A stretch of DNA of 62,426 nt from Gammaproteobacteria bacterium UBA5078 (GCA_002416505.1 DIAM01000005.1:1-62426), one strand, 5' to 3'. Counted from the stretch's first letter, positions 34,161-42,788 are shown. Notes: generated by a model from the letters alone, not told the origin. Program-made: numbers and translations.

Positions 34161-34505
34161 TATTCATTTGGCTTAGCCAAATGAATATCCCTACGGGCAG
34201 CTGCGCTGTCCCGATTGCTACGCAATCGGTCGAACGGCATGTTCGATCAGCCGGGCGCACCATACGCAAAAAAAAGGTCTGCATATGCAGACCTTTCCCT
34301 TCGTTCTAGTTACGTGCCTCACATTTGGCAGCATGATTGATTCGGCATTTGGCTTAGCCAAATACCTCACCCCTTCGGGGCAGCATTACGCTGTCCAAAC
34401 AGCTGCGCTGTTTGTGATTCAGATTCTGGCTTAGCCAGAATACTGACCCTTCGGGGCAGCTGCGCTGTCCCGATTGCTACGCAATCGGTCGAACGGCATG
34501 TTCGA
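34161..34505. repeat. Hairpin-dense intergenic array
   Basis: A string of short perfect or near-perfect hairpins with 3- or 5-base loops: three with GGC-TTA-GCC centres (34161-34187, 34347-34363, 34423-34441), three with CAGC-TGC-GCTG (34195-34212, 34397-34413, 34454-34471), two CCGATTG-CTACG-CAATCGG (34211-34229, 34470-34488), two TCGAAC-GGCAT-GTTCGA (34230-34246, 34489-34505) and CCC-TTC-GGG types (34370-34380, 34447-34455). No coding potential. It fills most of the gap between the MBL gene and tRNA-Arg. Confidence 0.8.
34195..34296 (+). repeat. Direct-repeat cassette, copy 1, with tRNA-3'-end-like segment and terminator
   Basis: About 102 bp, repeated 259 bp downstream with nearly identical sequence. 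It ends in a segment like the 3' end of tRNA-Arg including CCA (TTCGATCAGCCGGGCGCACC, 34242-34261), then eight A and the palindrome GGTCTGCATATGCAGACC (34276-34293) flanked by T, which is a terminator-type hairpin. Confidence 0.75.
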
Positions 34506-34557
34506 TCAGCCGGGCGCACCATACGCAAAAAAAAAGGCCTGCATAAATGCAGACCTT
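34454..34557 (+). repeat. Direct-repeat cassette, copy 2
   Basis: Second copy of the cassette, abutting tRNA-Arg. Its tRNA-3'-like part (34501-34526) is an inverted near-copy of the 3' end and trailer of the functional tRNA, lacking two single bases, so 34494-34600 forms one large imperfect palindrome centred on the terminator. Confidence 0.75.
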
Positions 34558-34561
34558 TTTT
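34527..34561 (-). terminator. Rho-independent terminator of tRNA-Arg
   Basis: On the minus strand the tRNA is followed by GGTCTGCAT, two bases, ATGCAGGCC (one mismatch) and nine T. The opposite strand also ends in T, so it can work both ways. Confidence 0.8.
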
Positions 34562-34572
34562 CTCTTTGCGTA

Positions 34573-34649
34573 TGGTGCGCCCGGCATGATTCGAACATGC
34601 GACCCCTTAGTTCGTAGCCAAGTACTCTATCCAGCTGAGCTACGGGCGC
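34573..34649 (-). tRNA. tRNA-Arg (anticodon ACG)
   Basis: 77 bases including an encoded CCA. Acceptor GCGCCCG pairs with CGGGCGC, D arm GCTC/GAGT, anticodon stem CTTGG/CTAAG around CTACGAA with ACG at 34-36, T arm GCATG/CATGC with TTCGAAT. ACG is normally deaminated to read CGU, CGC and CGA. Confidence 0.96.
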
Positions 34650-34663
34650 TTAAAGAGGTGCGT

Positions 34664-34691
34664 ATTATATAGAAATTGACGCCAATGCAAA
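34664..34691 (-). promoter_or_regulatory. Promoter of tRNA-Arg
   Basis: On the minus strand TATAAT (34664-34669) is preceded at 15-16 bases by TTGCAT or TTTGCA (34685-34691) and followed by the G+C-rich ACGCACC, as in stable-RNA promoters. The transcript would start about 10 bases before the mature tRNA. Confidence 0.6.
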
Positions 34692-34811
34692 GGGGTATTT
34701 TCAATTCAATTCAGGGTATTTCTACAATTTTGGGCTTGCATGTTAAGATCAGGGCACTTCCCGGTCTTATTGTCGGGGCCATTATTCAAACCTGAAAAGC
34801 AGCTAGGTTGT

Positions 34812-35837
34812 ATGCACATGAATAGACACTTTTTGCTCTCCTCCCTCCTCATCGCCGCGCTGGGCGCGCCTCTTAGTGCCTTGGCGGACCTCGACGCGGG
34901 GCTCAAGGCCTTCGAAGAGGAAGACTACGCCACGGCACTGCGTGAGTTCACGGTCGATGCGGAGCGCGGTGTGGCGCTTGCTCAGTACAATCTTGGGCTG
35001 ATGTATTACTCCGCTCTGGGTACAGATGTGGACTTCGAGAAGGCTATGCAGCTGTTCGCGCTGTCTGCCCAGCAAGGCGTGGCCAAGTCCCAATACTATA
35101 TGGGCGCCATGTACGACAATGGTCAGGGCACCGCGCAGGACTATAAAGAGGCGTACTACTGGTACGAGATGGCGGCAGAGCAGGATGATCCGGCTGCGCA
35201 ATATGCGGTGGGCACCATGAATTTCTACGGCCAGGGCAAGGAAGAGGACTACGGCGAGGCAATCTCCTGGTATGGCAAGGCGGCGGTACAGGGTCATCGC
35301 GACTCGCAGTACAACCTGGGCGTGATGCACGCCAATGGCTTCGGCACCCCGCCGGATGCGGAGGAGGCCCATAAGTGGTTCCTCGCGGCGGCCGAGAGTG
35401 GCAGTGCCGATGCGCAGTTCAATCTGGGCATCATGTTTCAAGACGGGGTGGGCGTGGCGCCGGATATTCAGGCCTCGGTGCGCTGGTTCGTGCGCGCGGC
35501 GCAGAACGGTATCCGCGAGGCGCAGGCCCGAGTGGGCATCGCCTTCGCCTCTGGCAATGGGGTGGAGCGCGACTATGTGCGCGCACGCGAGTGGTTCTCA
35601 CTGGCCGCAGAGCAAGGTGATGTGCCTGCACAGTCCTTCCTAGCCCGTTTGTACCTCGAGGGCCTAGGCATGGAGGAGCAAGACCTGGTGTCGGCCTATA
35701 TGTGGTACAAGATCGCCAATAATAACGGCGATGTAGAGGCGGCCAAGGTGATCGCAACCCTGCGCGGCTATATGGAGGCAGACCAGATCAGCGCCGCAGA
35801 GCAACGGGTAGTGGCTTGGACGAGTGCACGCCGATGA
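34812..35837 (+). CDS. Secreted Sel1-repeat (SLR) protein 1
   Basis: 341 residues from the ATG at 34812 (34818 is equally possible; AGGT lies upstream). The signal peptide runs to ALSALAD. The rest is at least seven Sel1-type repeats of about 36 residues, each with the pattern AQYNLGxMYxxGxGxxxDxxxAxxWxxxAAxxG, for example AQYNLGLMYYSALGTDVDFEKAM. Sel1 solenoids bind partner proteins, often in envelope signalling. The stop overlaps the next gene's ATG (ATGA), so the three Sel1 genes are translationally coupled. Confidence 0.9.
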   Translation: MHMNRHFLLSSLLIAALGAPLSALADLDAGLKAFEEEDYATALREFTVDAERGVALAQYNLGLMYYSALGTDVDFEKAMQLFALSAQQGVAKSQYYMGAMYDNGQGTAQDYKEAYYWYEMAAEQDDPAAQYAVGTMNFYGQGKEEDYGEAISWYGKAAVQGHRDSQYNLGVMHANGFGTPPDAEEAHKWFLAAAESGSADAQFNLGIMFQDGVGVAPDIQASVRWFVRAAQNGIREAQARVGIAFASGNGVERDYVRAREWFSLAAEQGDVPAQSFLARLYLEGLGMEEQDLVSAYMWYKIANNNGDVEAAKVIATLRGYMEADQISAAEQRVVAWTSARR

Positions 35838-36439
35838 TCAATATTGCGCGCGCATTGGGCCTTAGCGCCCTCCTGCTCATCCTCGCTAGCGCTAGTGCGC
35901 TGGCCCAAGAAACCCTGAGCGAGCTGGAACTGCTGCGCAAGTCGGCCGAGGCTGGCGATAGCGCGGCGCAGTTCGAGCTTGGCAATCGCTATCTCTATGG
36001 CGACGGCGTGGTGGCCGACGATTTCGAGGCGGCACGGCTGTTCCGCGAGGCGGCGCAGCAAGGCGATAACAACGCTCAATACAACCTCGGCGTCATGCTT
36101 ATGCAGGGCAAGGGCGTGATTACGGACCTGCCCCAGGCGATAGAATGGTTCCTCAAGGCGGCGAATCAAGGCGATGCGCCGGCGCAGTTCACGATGGCCA
36201 CACTCTATGCCAATGGCCGCGGAGTGACCCAAGACCCTCTTCAGGCCCATATGTGGTTCACCCTCGCCGCCTCTGGCGGGCATCGGGCCGCCGCGGCGAA
36301 TGTAGTGCTGTATCAAGAGCTCATGAGCGACCGGCAGATCGTCGAGGCGCAGCGCCTAGCCACGGCTTGGGTAGAGAATTTCAACGCCCAGCACGCAGAG
36401 GCAGACGACTCCGCTACGGTGCGTGAGGCAGGGCAATGA
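35834..36439 (+). CDS. Secreted Sel1-repeat protein 2
   Basis: 201 residues. Start at the ATG overlapping the previous stop. Signal peptide MINIARALGLSALLLILASASALAQ, then four Sel1 repeats (AQFELGNRYLYGDGVVADDFEAARLF, AQYNLGVMLMQGKG, AQFTMATLYANGRGVTQDPLQAHMWFTLAA) and a helical tail with TAWVENFNAQHAEAD. It overlaps the third gene by four bases. Likely periplasmic. Confidence 0.9.
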   Translation: MINIARALGLSALLLILASASALAQETLSELELLRKSAEAGDSAAQFELGNRYLYGDGVVADDFEAARLFREAAQQGDNNAQYNLGVMLMQGKGVITDLPQAIEWFLKAANQGDAPAQFTMATLYANGRGVTQDPLQAHMWFTLAASGGHRAAAANVVLYQELMSDRQIVEAQRLATAWVENFNAQHAEADDSATVREAGQ

Positions 36440-37011
36440 GCCCTAAACTCCTATTGCCCGCATTGCTCTGTGCCCTGCTAGGCACTGCCGCGCATGCTGA
36501 CTATGAGGCGGGGGTCACGGCCGCGCAGAACGGCGACTATGCCACCGCGCTACAGGAGTTTCGGGAGGCGGCAGACGCGGGGCTAGATCTGGCCCAATAT
36601 AATCTGGCGATCCTATATTTCACCGGGCGTGGCGTGCAGCAGGACTATGCCCAGGCTTTGCACTGGACTAATGAGGCCGCCGAGCAGGGCCACCTCAATG
36701 CGCAGTTCAACCTAGGCGCGCTCTACTACACCGGCACGGGTACTGCTGTGGATCTCGACAAGTCCCTGTACTGGTATACCCGCGCGGCCGAGGGGCAGCA
36801 CGGCGAGGCGCAATACAATCTAGCCACGATGTATCAGCTCGGGGAAGGCACGCCTATGGACTTGGTGCGGGCGCATTTCTGGGCCAGCGCCGCACAGTAC
36901 AACGAGTTCGCTGATGCGCCTGCGCTGTTGCAGACGCTCGCGGCGGCGATGACGCCGGAACAGCTTAGTGAGGCGCGTGGGGTATTTGCTCGCTGGCGCT
37001 TGGAGCAATAG
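36436..37011 (+). CDS. Secreted Sel1-repeat protein 3
   Basis: 191 residues with signal peptide MSPKLLLPALLCALLGTAAHAD and about four Sel1 repeats (AQYNLAILYFTGRGVQQDYAQALHW, AQFNLGALYYTGTGTAVDLDKSLYW, AQYNLATMYQLGEGTPMDLVRAHFWASAA). Last of the coupled trio. Its final 47 bp lie antisense to the end of the RND pump gene, an unusual tail-to-tail coding overlap with no terminator between. Confidence 0.9.
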   Translation: MSPKLLLPALLCALLGTAAHADYEAGVTAAQNGDYATALQEFREAADAGLDLAQYNLAILYFTGRGVQQDYAQALHWTNEAAEQGHLNAQFNLGALYYTGTGTAVDLDKSLYWYTRAAEGQHGEAQYNLATMYQLGEGTPMDLVRAHFWASAAQYNEFADAPALLQTLAAAMTPEQLSEARGVFARWRLEQ

Positions 37012-40000
37012 GAGCGCCCTGCTCCTCCCCTTCATCCGGGTCTGTAAACAGGCCTAGGAAATCATCCAGAATCAGATACAGCGATGGGATCATCAGCAGG
37101 GTCAACACCGTGCCGAAGAGAATGCCCCAGCCAAGGGACAGCGTCATCGGAATCACCAACTGGGCCTGCATGCTCGTCTCGAACATGATCGGCAGCAAAC
37201 CCAAGAACGTCGTCATAGTGGTCAGCATGATCGCGCGGAAACGACTAGTGCCAGCGTCTACCACCGCATCATGCAAGTTCTTGCCCTCTAAACGCCCCCT
37301 GTTCACGAAGTCCACCATAATAAGGCTGTCGTTCACCACCACGCCGGAGAGCGCGACCAGTCCGAACAGCGACATCATGCTGAGGGTCGTATCGAAGATG
37401 ATGTGGCCGATCAGCGCGCCGATCATGCCGAAGGGAATCACCGCCATCACGATGGCCGGCTGAATATAGGACTTCAGGGGAATCGCCAAAAGCGCATAGA
37501 TCAAGAACATCGCGGCGCCGAAGAAGATCGCGATGCGCGTCATCAAGGCGGCCTGTTCCTGACTGGCGCCGCCGAGCCCGAAGTTGACGGTGGGATACTT
37601 GGCTAGCAACTGCGGAATGAAGTTCTCAGAGATATCGCGAATCACCGTGGCCGACTGCGCAACCGTAGCGTCCACGTCCGATGTGATCGTCACCGTGCGC
37701 TGACGATCTATGCGATTAATGCGGGCGAAGCCCTCGCCTATGCGTGCCTCGGCAACCTGACCGAAGGGTACCTGCTCGCCCTGCGGTGTGCGAATGCGCA
37801 TGTCTTCCAAGTTAGCGATTGAGGCGCGTTCATTCTCTGGGTAGCGCACCATCACCTTGAGTTCGTCTCGCCCACGTAGCAGGCGCTGCGCCTCATCACC
37901 ATAGAATGCCTGTCGAACTTGGCTGCCCAAAGAGGTCGCTGTCAGGCCTAGGTGTTCCGCTTCGGGTTTGATGCGCAGCGTGATCTCCTCACTGCCTCGG
38001 CTATAGGAGTTAGTTACGTCGAACACGCCGGCGTAATCCGAAAGCTTCTCCTCTAACTCCCCTGCCGCCAGCTCCAACTGATCGTATTGTGTACCGGTTA
38101 GGCGCAAGTTAATCTTCGCGCCACCACCGGCATTGGTGCTGGATGAGAAGCGTAGTTCGCGGGTATTGGCGATAAAGCCCACCTTGTCGCGCCAATGCTG
38201 CTCGATCTCGACGGCACTGACCGTGCGCCCGTCGCCGGCCTTAGTCAGCTCCACCGTCACGCCACCGCCGTCATCGCCATTGGTGAATACCATCACATGA
38301 TCGATAGGCTGTTCGTCGGGAAAGTCCTCATTCAATGTAAGAATGGCATTCTCGATCTTAGCAAGTGCCGTATTGCGCTCCTCATAGGACACCCCATCGT
38401 TCATCACTAAATCTGCCTGTATGAAATCACTTGGCACATTGGGGAAGAACTCGAACCGCACGATGTTCCCTACGACTAAGCCGATAGAGATCAACAACAT
38501 TCCCAGGAATACTGCCACTGTGGTGTAGCGATTCCTTAGACTTTTCTCGAGAAAACTACGGTAATTGGTATTGATGAAACGATCTAGGTGCACCGCCACC
38601 TTGTCTTGGAATCGCTCCAATTGGCTTGGCTTGCGCTTCTTCGACACTAGCCGTGCGTGGGCCAGGTGAGCGGGCAGGATCAGCTTAGATTCGACCAGAG
38701 AGAAGACGAGACAGAGGATCACCACCATGCCGATAGATTCGAAGAAAGGCGCCACTTGCCCCCCAACCAAGAGCATGGGAGCGAACGCGGCGATGGTCGT
38801 CAAAACGCCGAAGGTTGCGGGCACGGCAACGCGATGCGCACCGGCGATCACGTTATCGAGGCTATGTCCGTGTGCGGTCACCTCCGAGTGCACACTCTCG
38901 GCGGTGATGATGGCATCGTCCACCACAATACCGAGCACCAGGATCAATCCGAACAGGCTGATCATATTGATGTCGACGGGGTAGGGTCCAATCGGCATCA
39001 GCCATATGGCGCCGAAGAAGCTAATAGGAATGCCAACCATCACCCACAGCGCGATATTCAGGCGCAGGAAGGTAGTCAACACGAGGAACACCAACACGGC
39101 CCCCATCGCCAGGTTGCCGAGCATCATGTTCAATTGGCTCTTCAGGTAGAAGGCTTGCGAGCCCCAGCTATCGACATTGAGGCCAGCGGGCAGAGTTCCC
39201 TGACGGCGTTCGATATAGGCCACAACGGCCTCTTCGATCTCCAGCACGCTCTGTTCACGGGTTGCCACCACTTGCACGCTGAGCGAGCGGTTACCGTCGA
39301 AGCGCGAGAAGCTCTCAGACTCCACAAAGCCATCGATCACGGTGGCCACGTCACTCACTAATAGGCGCGTGCCGTCGCGATTAGTGCGTAGCACGATGTT
39401 GGCGAAATCTGCGCCCGTAAAGGCCTGCTCCTTGGTGCGTAGTTGTATGCGGCCGGTGTCGGTGCGAATGGCACCACCGGGCATATCGATCGACGAGGCG
39501 CGCACGGCGTTAGCCACTTGCTCTAGCGTAAGTCCATATGAGCGTAGTGTGTTTTCCGATACCTCGATGGCGATCTCGTAGTCGCGATCGCCAAGAATAT
39601 TGGCTTGGCTGACTTCGGGGAGCGCAAGGATCTCTTCGCGAATATCGTTTGCGAAAGTCTTCAACGCCTTGTCGTCTAGGTCGCCGTAGATGGACACATT
39701 CATCACCGCCTGAGTGATCTCGAACTCGCGCACGGTTGGGCGCTCTACCCCAGCCGGAAAGGTAGAGATGCTATCGATGCGACCCTTGATCTCATCGAGT
39801 AACTCGCTTACCTCGTACTCGGAGGATATCTCCAAGGTCACAGTCCCCACGTTCTCGCGCGCAACCGATCTCATGCGGTTGATGCCTATCAAACCCTGCA
39901 AAGACTCCTCGATGCGGATCACGATAGCCTCTTCCACCTCCTCGGGCGCTGCGCCGGGATAGGCCATGCTCACCTGCACGGTGCGGGTCTCGAAGTCTGG

Positions 40001-40138
40001 GAAAATCTGAATCTTAATCGTCCACGCCGAGGCGATGCCGGCGAAGAGAATAAACATCATCAATAGGTTTGCAGCGACGCCATTGCTACTAAACCAGGCG
40101 ATGATACCGGTCTTAGTAGTGGTTTCCGGAAGCCTCAT
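36965..40138 (-). CDS. RND efflux transporter permease subunit
   Basis: 1057-residue inner-membrane proton antiporter subunit (AcrB-like superfamily). Twelve membrane helices with two large periplasmic loops are evident; the first helix is ANLLMMFILFAGIASAWTIK. GLILVLGIVVDDAIITAESVHSEV in helix 4 contains the paired Asp of the proton relay. The second half ends with FGLVALSGVVVNDSLIMVDFVN and the usual GTVLTLLMIPSLYLILDD. It overlaps the adaptor gene by four bases. Substrates cannot be read from the sequence; the outer-membrane channel is not encoded here. Confidence 0.94.
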   Translation of the reverse strand: MRLPETTTKTGIIAWFSSNGVAANLLMMFILFAGIASAWTIKIQIFPDFETRTVQVSMAYPGAAPEEVEEAIVIRIEESLQGLIGINRMRSVARENVGTVTLEISSEYEVSELLDEIKGRIDSISTFPAGVERPTVREFEITQAVMNVSIYGDLDDKALKTFANDIREEILALPEVSQANILGDRDYEIAIEVSENTLRSYGLTLEQVANAVRASSIDMPGGAIRTDTGRIQLRTKEQAFTGADFANIVLRTNRDGTRLLVSDVATVIDGFVESESFSRFDGNRSLSVQVVATREQSVLEIEEAVVAYIERRQGTLPAGLNVDSWGSQAFYLKSQLNMMLGNLAMGAVLVFLVLTTFLRLNIALWVMVGIPISFFGAIWLMPIGPYPVDINMISLFGLILVLGIVVDDAIITAESVHSEVTAHGHSLDNVIAGAHRVAVPATFGVLTTIAAFAPMLLVGGQVAPFFESIGMVVILCLVFSLVESKLILPAHLAHARLVSKKRKPSQLERFQDKVAVHLDRFINTNYRSFLEKSLRNRYTTVAVFLGMLLISIGLVVGNIVRFEFFPNVPSDFIQADLVMNDGVSYEERNTALAKIENAILTLNEDFPDEQPIDHVMVFTNGDDGGGVTVELTKAGDGRTVSAVEIEQHWRDKVGFIANTRELRFSSSTNAGGGAKINLRLTGTQYDQLELAAGELEEKLSDYAGVFDVTNSYSRGSEEITLRIKPEAEHLGLTATSLGSQVRQAFYGDEAQRLLRGRDELKVMVRYPENERASIANLEDMRIRTPQGEQVPFGQVAEARIGEGFARINRIDRQRTVTITSDVDATVAQSATVIRDISENFIPQLLAKYPTVNFGLGGASQEQAALMTRIAIFFGAAMFLIYALLAIPLKSYIQPAIVMAVIPFGMIGALIGHIIFDTTLSMMSLFGLVALSGVVVNDSLIMVDFVNRGRLEGKNLHDAVVDAGTSRFRAIMLTTMTTFLGLLPIMFETSMQAQLVIPMTLSLGWGILFGTVLTLLMIPSLYLILDDFLGLFTDPDEGEEQGAPIAPSASEQIPHAPH

Positions 40139-41361
40139 AGCGCGCTCTCCGTCGACATTTCAAAACCCTCGGCAGTAGACACGCGCATGCCCTCGATCGG
40201 CACTGGCACGGGACTGACGATTACACGGTCGCCATCGTTCAGGCCACCGTCTACATACACATTGTCGGTATCGGTGCGCAGCACATTGACGGTACGAATA
40301 CGCAAGCGTTGCTCGTTATCCATCACCATCACCTGATCGGAACTGCGTACGGCACTGTGGGGCAGCGTAAAGACGCCATGAGCGGTTATGCCTTGCAAGC
40401 TAGCATTCACGAAACTGCCAATGGACAGGGCAGGCTTGCCATCGTTTGTCGCGCGCAGGCTGTAGGGGTCGCGCACCTGAGCCACGGCATAGTACACACG
40501 CGTAGTACTATCGATAACCCCATCGGTGCGCACAATTCGCGCATCCCATTGCAGTACCTTACCGCCTACCGTCGTCGTTAGCGTTACCGGAGTGCCGCCT
40601 GCTCCATCGGCACCCCAAGCATTGCTGCCGGAAGCGTTTGCGATATTTTGCGTAGCACCCGGTTGCGGCAAATTAAGAAAGGCAATGTCGCGATCGGTCA
40701 GGGGCAGACGTATTTCCGCGTAGTCCACCGCGAAGGTGCGTGCGAGTTGCGTGCCGGTGCCCACATATTGGCCGATATCGACCATCTTCTCGCGTATCAG
40801 CCCATCATAGGGGGCGCGAATCTTGGTGCGTTCGAGCTGGCGCTGGGCACGGGCAAGGTCTGCCTCGGCGAATAAGACACGAGCGTTTGCCTCGGCTAGG
40901 AACGGGGTGCGCAGCGCCAGTGGTGGCGCGTCGGCACGCGCGCGGCCCGAGGAGTCCCACTGCCTAGCGGCCTGATCTGCCTGGGCTTGCTCCTGAGTGA
41001 GCTGGGCCTGCGCGGTCAACAGATTGGCGCGGGCCTGCTGCACGGATACCTCGTAGTCTGCCGAGTCCAGGCTCAACAGCAGGTCGCCCTCGCGGAAGAA
41101 GCCCCCGACCACAAACATCTCCGACACCGACATCACCCGGCCCGAGACCTCCGCCACCAGCGTGGTCTGCGTGCGTGGCTCGACGGTGCCCTGCGAGGAG
41201 ACGGAGAACAGCATGTCGCGGGCACTGGCGGTCTGCACCTCTACCAGCGTCACGCGCTCTTCCGGAGCATTCACGACAGGGCTCGGTCGATTCATGATCA
41301 AGGCGGCGGTAACTACCCCCGCCCCTGCCACGATGAGAATTGGCATGATGATTTTTTTCAT
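40135..41361 (-). CDS. RND efflux periplasmic adaptor subunit (MFP/HlyD-like)
   Basis: 408 residues. An N-terminal signal/anchor (IIMPILIVAGAGVVTAALIMN) is followed by a lipoyl-like half (SQGTVEPRTQTTLVAEVSGRV, and later RAPYDGLIREKMVDIGQYV), an alpha-hairpin rich in Ala/Gln (QQARANLLTAQAQLTQEQAQ) and a beta-barrel and proximal domain. AAGGAG lies eight bases before the ATG, and the gene overlaps both neighbours by four bases (ATGA), so regulator, adaptor and pump form one transcript. Confidence 0.93.
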   Translation of the reverse strand: MKKIIMPILIVAGAGVVTAALIMNRPSPVVNAPEERVTLVEVQTASARDMLFSVSSQGTVEPRTQTTLVAEVSGRVMSVSEMFVVGGFFREGDLLLSLDSADYEVSVQQARANLLTAQAQLTQEQAQADQAARQWDSSGRARADAPPLALRTPFLAEANARVLFAEADLARAQRQLERTKIRAPYDGLIREKMVDIGQYVGTGTQLARTFAVDYAEIRLPLTDRDIAFLNLPQPGATQNIANASGSNAWGADGAGGTPVTLTTTVGGKVLQWDARIVRTDGVIDSTTRVYYAVAQVRDPYSLRATNDGKPALSIGSFVNASLQGITAHGVFTLPHSAVRSSDQVMVMDNEQRLRIRTVNVLRTDTDNVYVDGGLNDGDRVIVSPVPVPIEGMRVSTAEGFEMSTESAL

Positions 41362-41876
41362 TGACCGAGCTCCTTGAGCATCTGCTCGTTACTTTGTACG
41401 GCGACGCTATAGAAGTCGCTCATCTGGGCGAGCCGGCGATGCGTGGCGGCCATGCGCTGGGGAATCGATTTATCGGCCTGCTGCAGGATCTCCTGCAGCG
41501 CGCGCATACGGGAGATATAGGTCTCGATCATGCGCAGGAAGGGAGATTCGGCGAGCTGATAGTAGTCCTGACGATCCCCTGGGCGGGTTACGCGCTCGAT
41601 CACCCCGATGGCAACTAGGGTGCGGGCATTGGTGCTCACACTGGCGCGGCTAACCTGCAGGGCTTGCGCTAGGTCGGCGAAGCTAACGGGCCCGCCATGC
41701 ACGATGAAGTAGCCGAACAGGCGCCCGGCGATGCGTGCCACGCCATCACCCTGGGCATAGAGTCCCATCTGCTCGATGAAGCGGCCGATGCCATCTTCCT
41801 CATTGGCAGAAATCGGGGCCTGCGGGGAGGACTCGGAGCTAAAGAGCGGGCTATCGTCGGGCAAACTGTTTTCCAT
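41358..41876 (-). CDS. GbsR/MarR-family transcriptional regulator
   Basis: 172 residues from the ATG at 41876, with GAGAGGA just upstream (the frame continues to 41897). The winged helix includes VSFADLAQALQVSRASVSTNARTLVAIGVIERVTRPGDRQDYYQ, typical of GbsR-type MarR relatives, followed by a helical dimer segment. It heads the efflux operon and is probably its repressor; a palindrome 38 bp upstream is a candidate operator. Confidence 0.9.
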   Translation of the reverse strand: MENSLPDDSPLFSSESSPQAPISANEEDGIGRFIEQMGLYAQGDGVARIAGRLFGYFIVHGGPVSFADLAQALQVSRASVSTNARTLVAIGVIERVTRPGDRQDYYQLAESPFLRMIETYISRMRALQEILQQADKSIPQRMAATHRRLAQMSDFYSVAVQSNEQMLKELGQ

Positions 41877-41913
41877 GCTTCCTCTCACTAGTGACACTTC
41901 GGCCTAACTATCA

Positions 41914-41947
41914 TTCAGTTTGTTCAGTCATGATTAAACAGACTAAA
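41914..41947. promoter_or_regulatory. Inverted repeat upstream of the efflux operon
   Basis: TTCAGTTTGTTCA and TAAACAGACTAAA are inverted repeats (10 of 13 matching) with an 8-base spacer. Location immediately before the GbsR/MarR gene makes it the likely operator for autoregulation and pump control. Confidence 0.55.
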
Positions 41948-42038
41948 CGCTGTGCATTCTATACAAGTCGGTAGGCGGTACAAGGCGAGGTGGGACTAGG
42001 GGAAGTTAGGCTGCGTTGGGACGAATAGTAACGCAGTC

Positions 42039-42461
42039 CTAGCTAGCGGCAATGGCTTGGATCTTCTTAACCATGGCCTGTAGGCCGTTACCACGGGTAG
42101 AGCTGAGGTGTTTGAGCAGATTGAGGCGTTCGAAGTAAGCGTCGATATCGAAGGCGGCTATCTGCGCGGGAGTCTTGGCATTAAAGGCGGCGAGCACGAC
42201 GCCGAGCAGGCCTTTGACAATGAAGGCGTCACTGTCGGCTTGAAAATAGAGTTTGTCTCCTTGGCGCTCGGCGACGAGCCAAACCTGACTCTGACAGCCG
42301 CGCACGAGGTGCTGCTCGGTCTTGTCGGCTTGGTCCATGGGGGGCAGTTCCTTCCCAAGGTCAATAATATACTTATAACGATCCTCCCAAGAATCGAAGA
42401 AGTCCAAAGCCTCTAGAATATCCTCAGGATTAATATCAGTACCGAATCTGTTTTCACTCAT
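42039..42461 (-). CDS. sufE: SufE sulfur-transfer protein
   Basis: 140 residues. SufE accepts persulfide sulfur from SufS and passes it to the SufBCD scaffold. The acceptor Cys is in LVRGCQSQVWLV, and LLGVVLAAFNAKTPAQIAAFD and LNLLKHLSSTRGNGLQAM are the family features. It lies 472 bp past sufT on the same strand, separated by two repeat elements, so it probably has its own promoter. Only a weak ribosome site is seen. Confidence 0.94.
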   Translation of the reverse strand: MSENRFGTDINPEDILEALDFFDSWEDRYKYIIDLGKELPPMDQADKTEQHLVRGCQSQVWLVAERQGDKLYFQADSDAFIVKGLLGVVLAAFNAKTPAQIAAFDIDAYFERLNLLKHLSSTRGNGLQAMVKKIQAIAAS

Positions 42462-42541
42462 GTGTTTTTGCCAACTTTAACTTTGTTTAGTGCTTGTTAC
42501 TTTATACTTCGATTATGGTCCGGCAATCGTCGAGGGTATGC

Positions 42542-42613
42542 GGTGTCAGACACGCCGTGCATACATCCATGTAGGCTCTACGCCAGCATCCCTGCTGTCG
42601 AAGGTCTGTCACC
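42542..42613 (-). repeat. Dispersed three-hairpin intergenic element, copy B
   Basis: Read on the minus strand: outer arm GGTGACAGAC, inner hairpin CAGCA-GGGA-TGCTG, core GTAGAGCCTACATGGATGTA, GCACGGCGT, closing arm GTCTGACACC (one mismatch to the first arm). Same layout as copies A and C. Confidence 0.8.
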
Positions 42614-42788
42614 ACATACCCCCAACGCTCGCCTAATCTGTTGCAGGGCGTTCTGCCCCACTTTCTTTTCGCTTCGCTCGAATTCAATGCGGAGTATTTA
42701 CCACCCCTCCCCATAGCACTCGAGCGTGTCTCTTCCAAACAGAGCGTTCAACTAAACTTTAGCGCTGCAATCGAGTCCGTTGGATGTC

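Noticed and set aside
34454..34600. Integrative-element attachment site at tRNA-Arg
   Set aside because: The tRNA-like copies are inverted with respect to the tRNA 3' end, whereas att repeats are direct, and no integrase gene is in the window.
38657..39361. 234-codon plus-strand frame opposite the RND gene
   Set aside because: His/Gln/Asp-rich shadow of a well-supported gene; no start signal.
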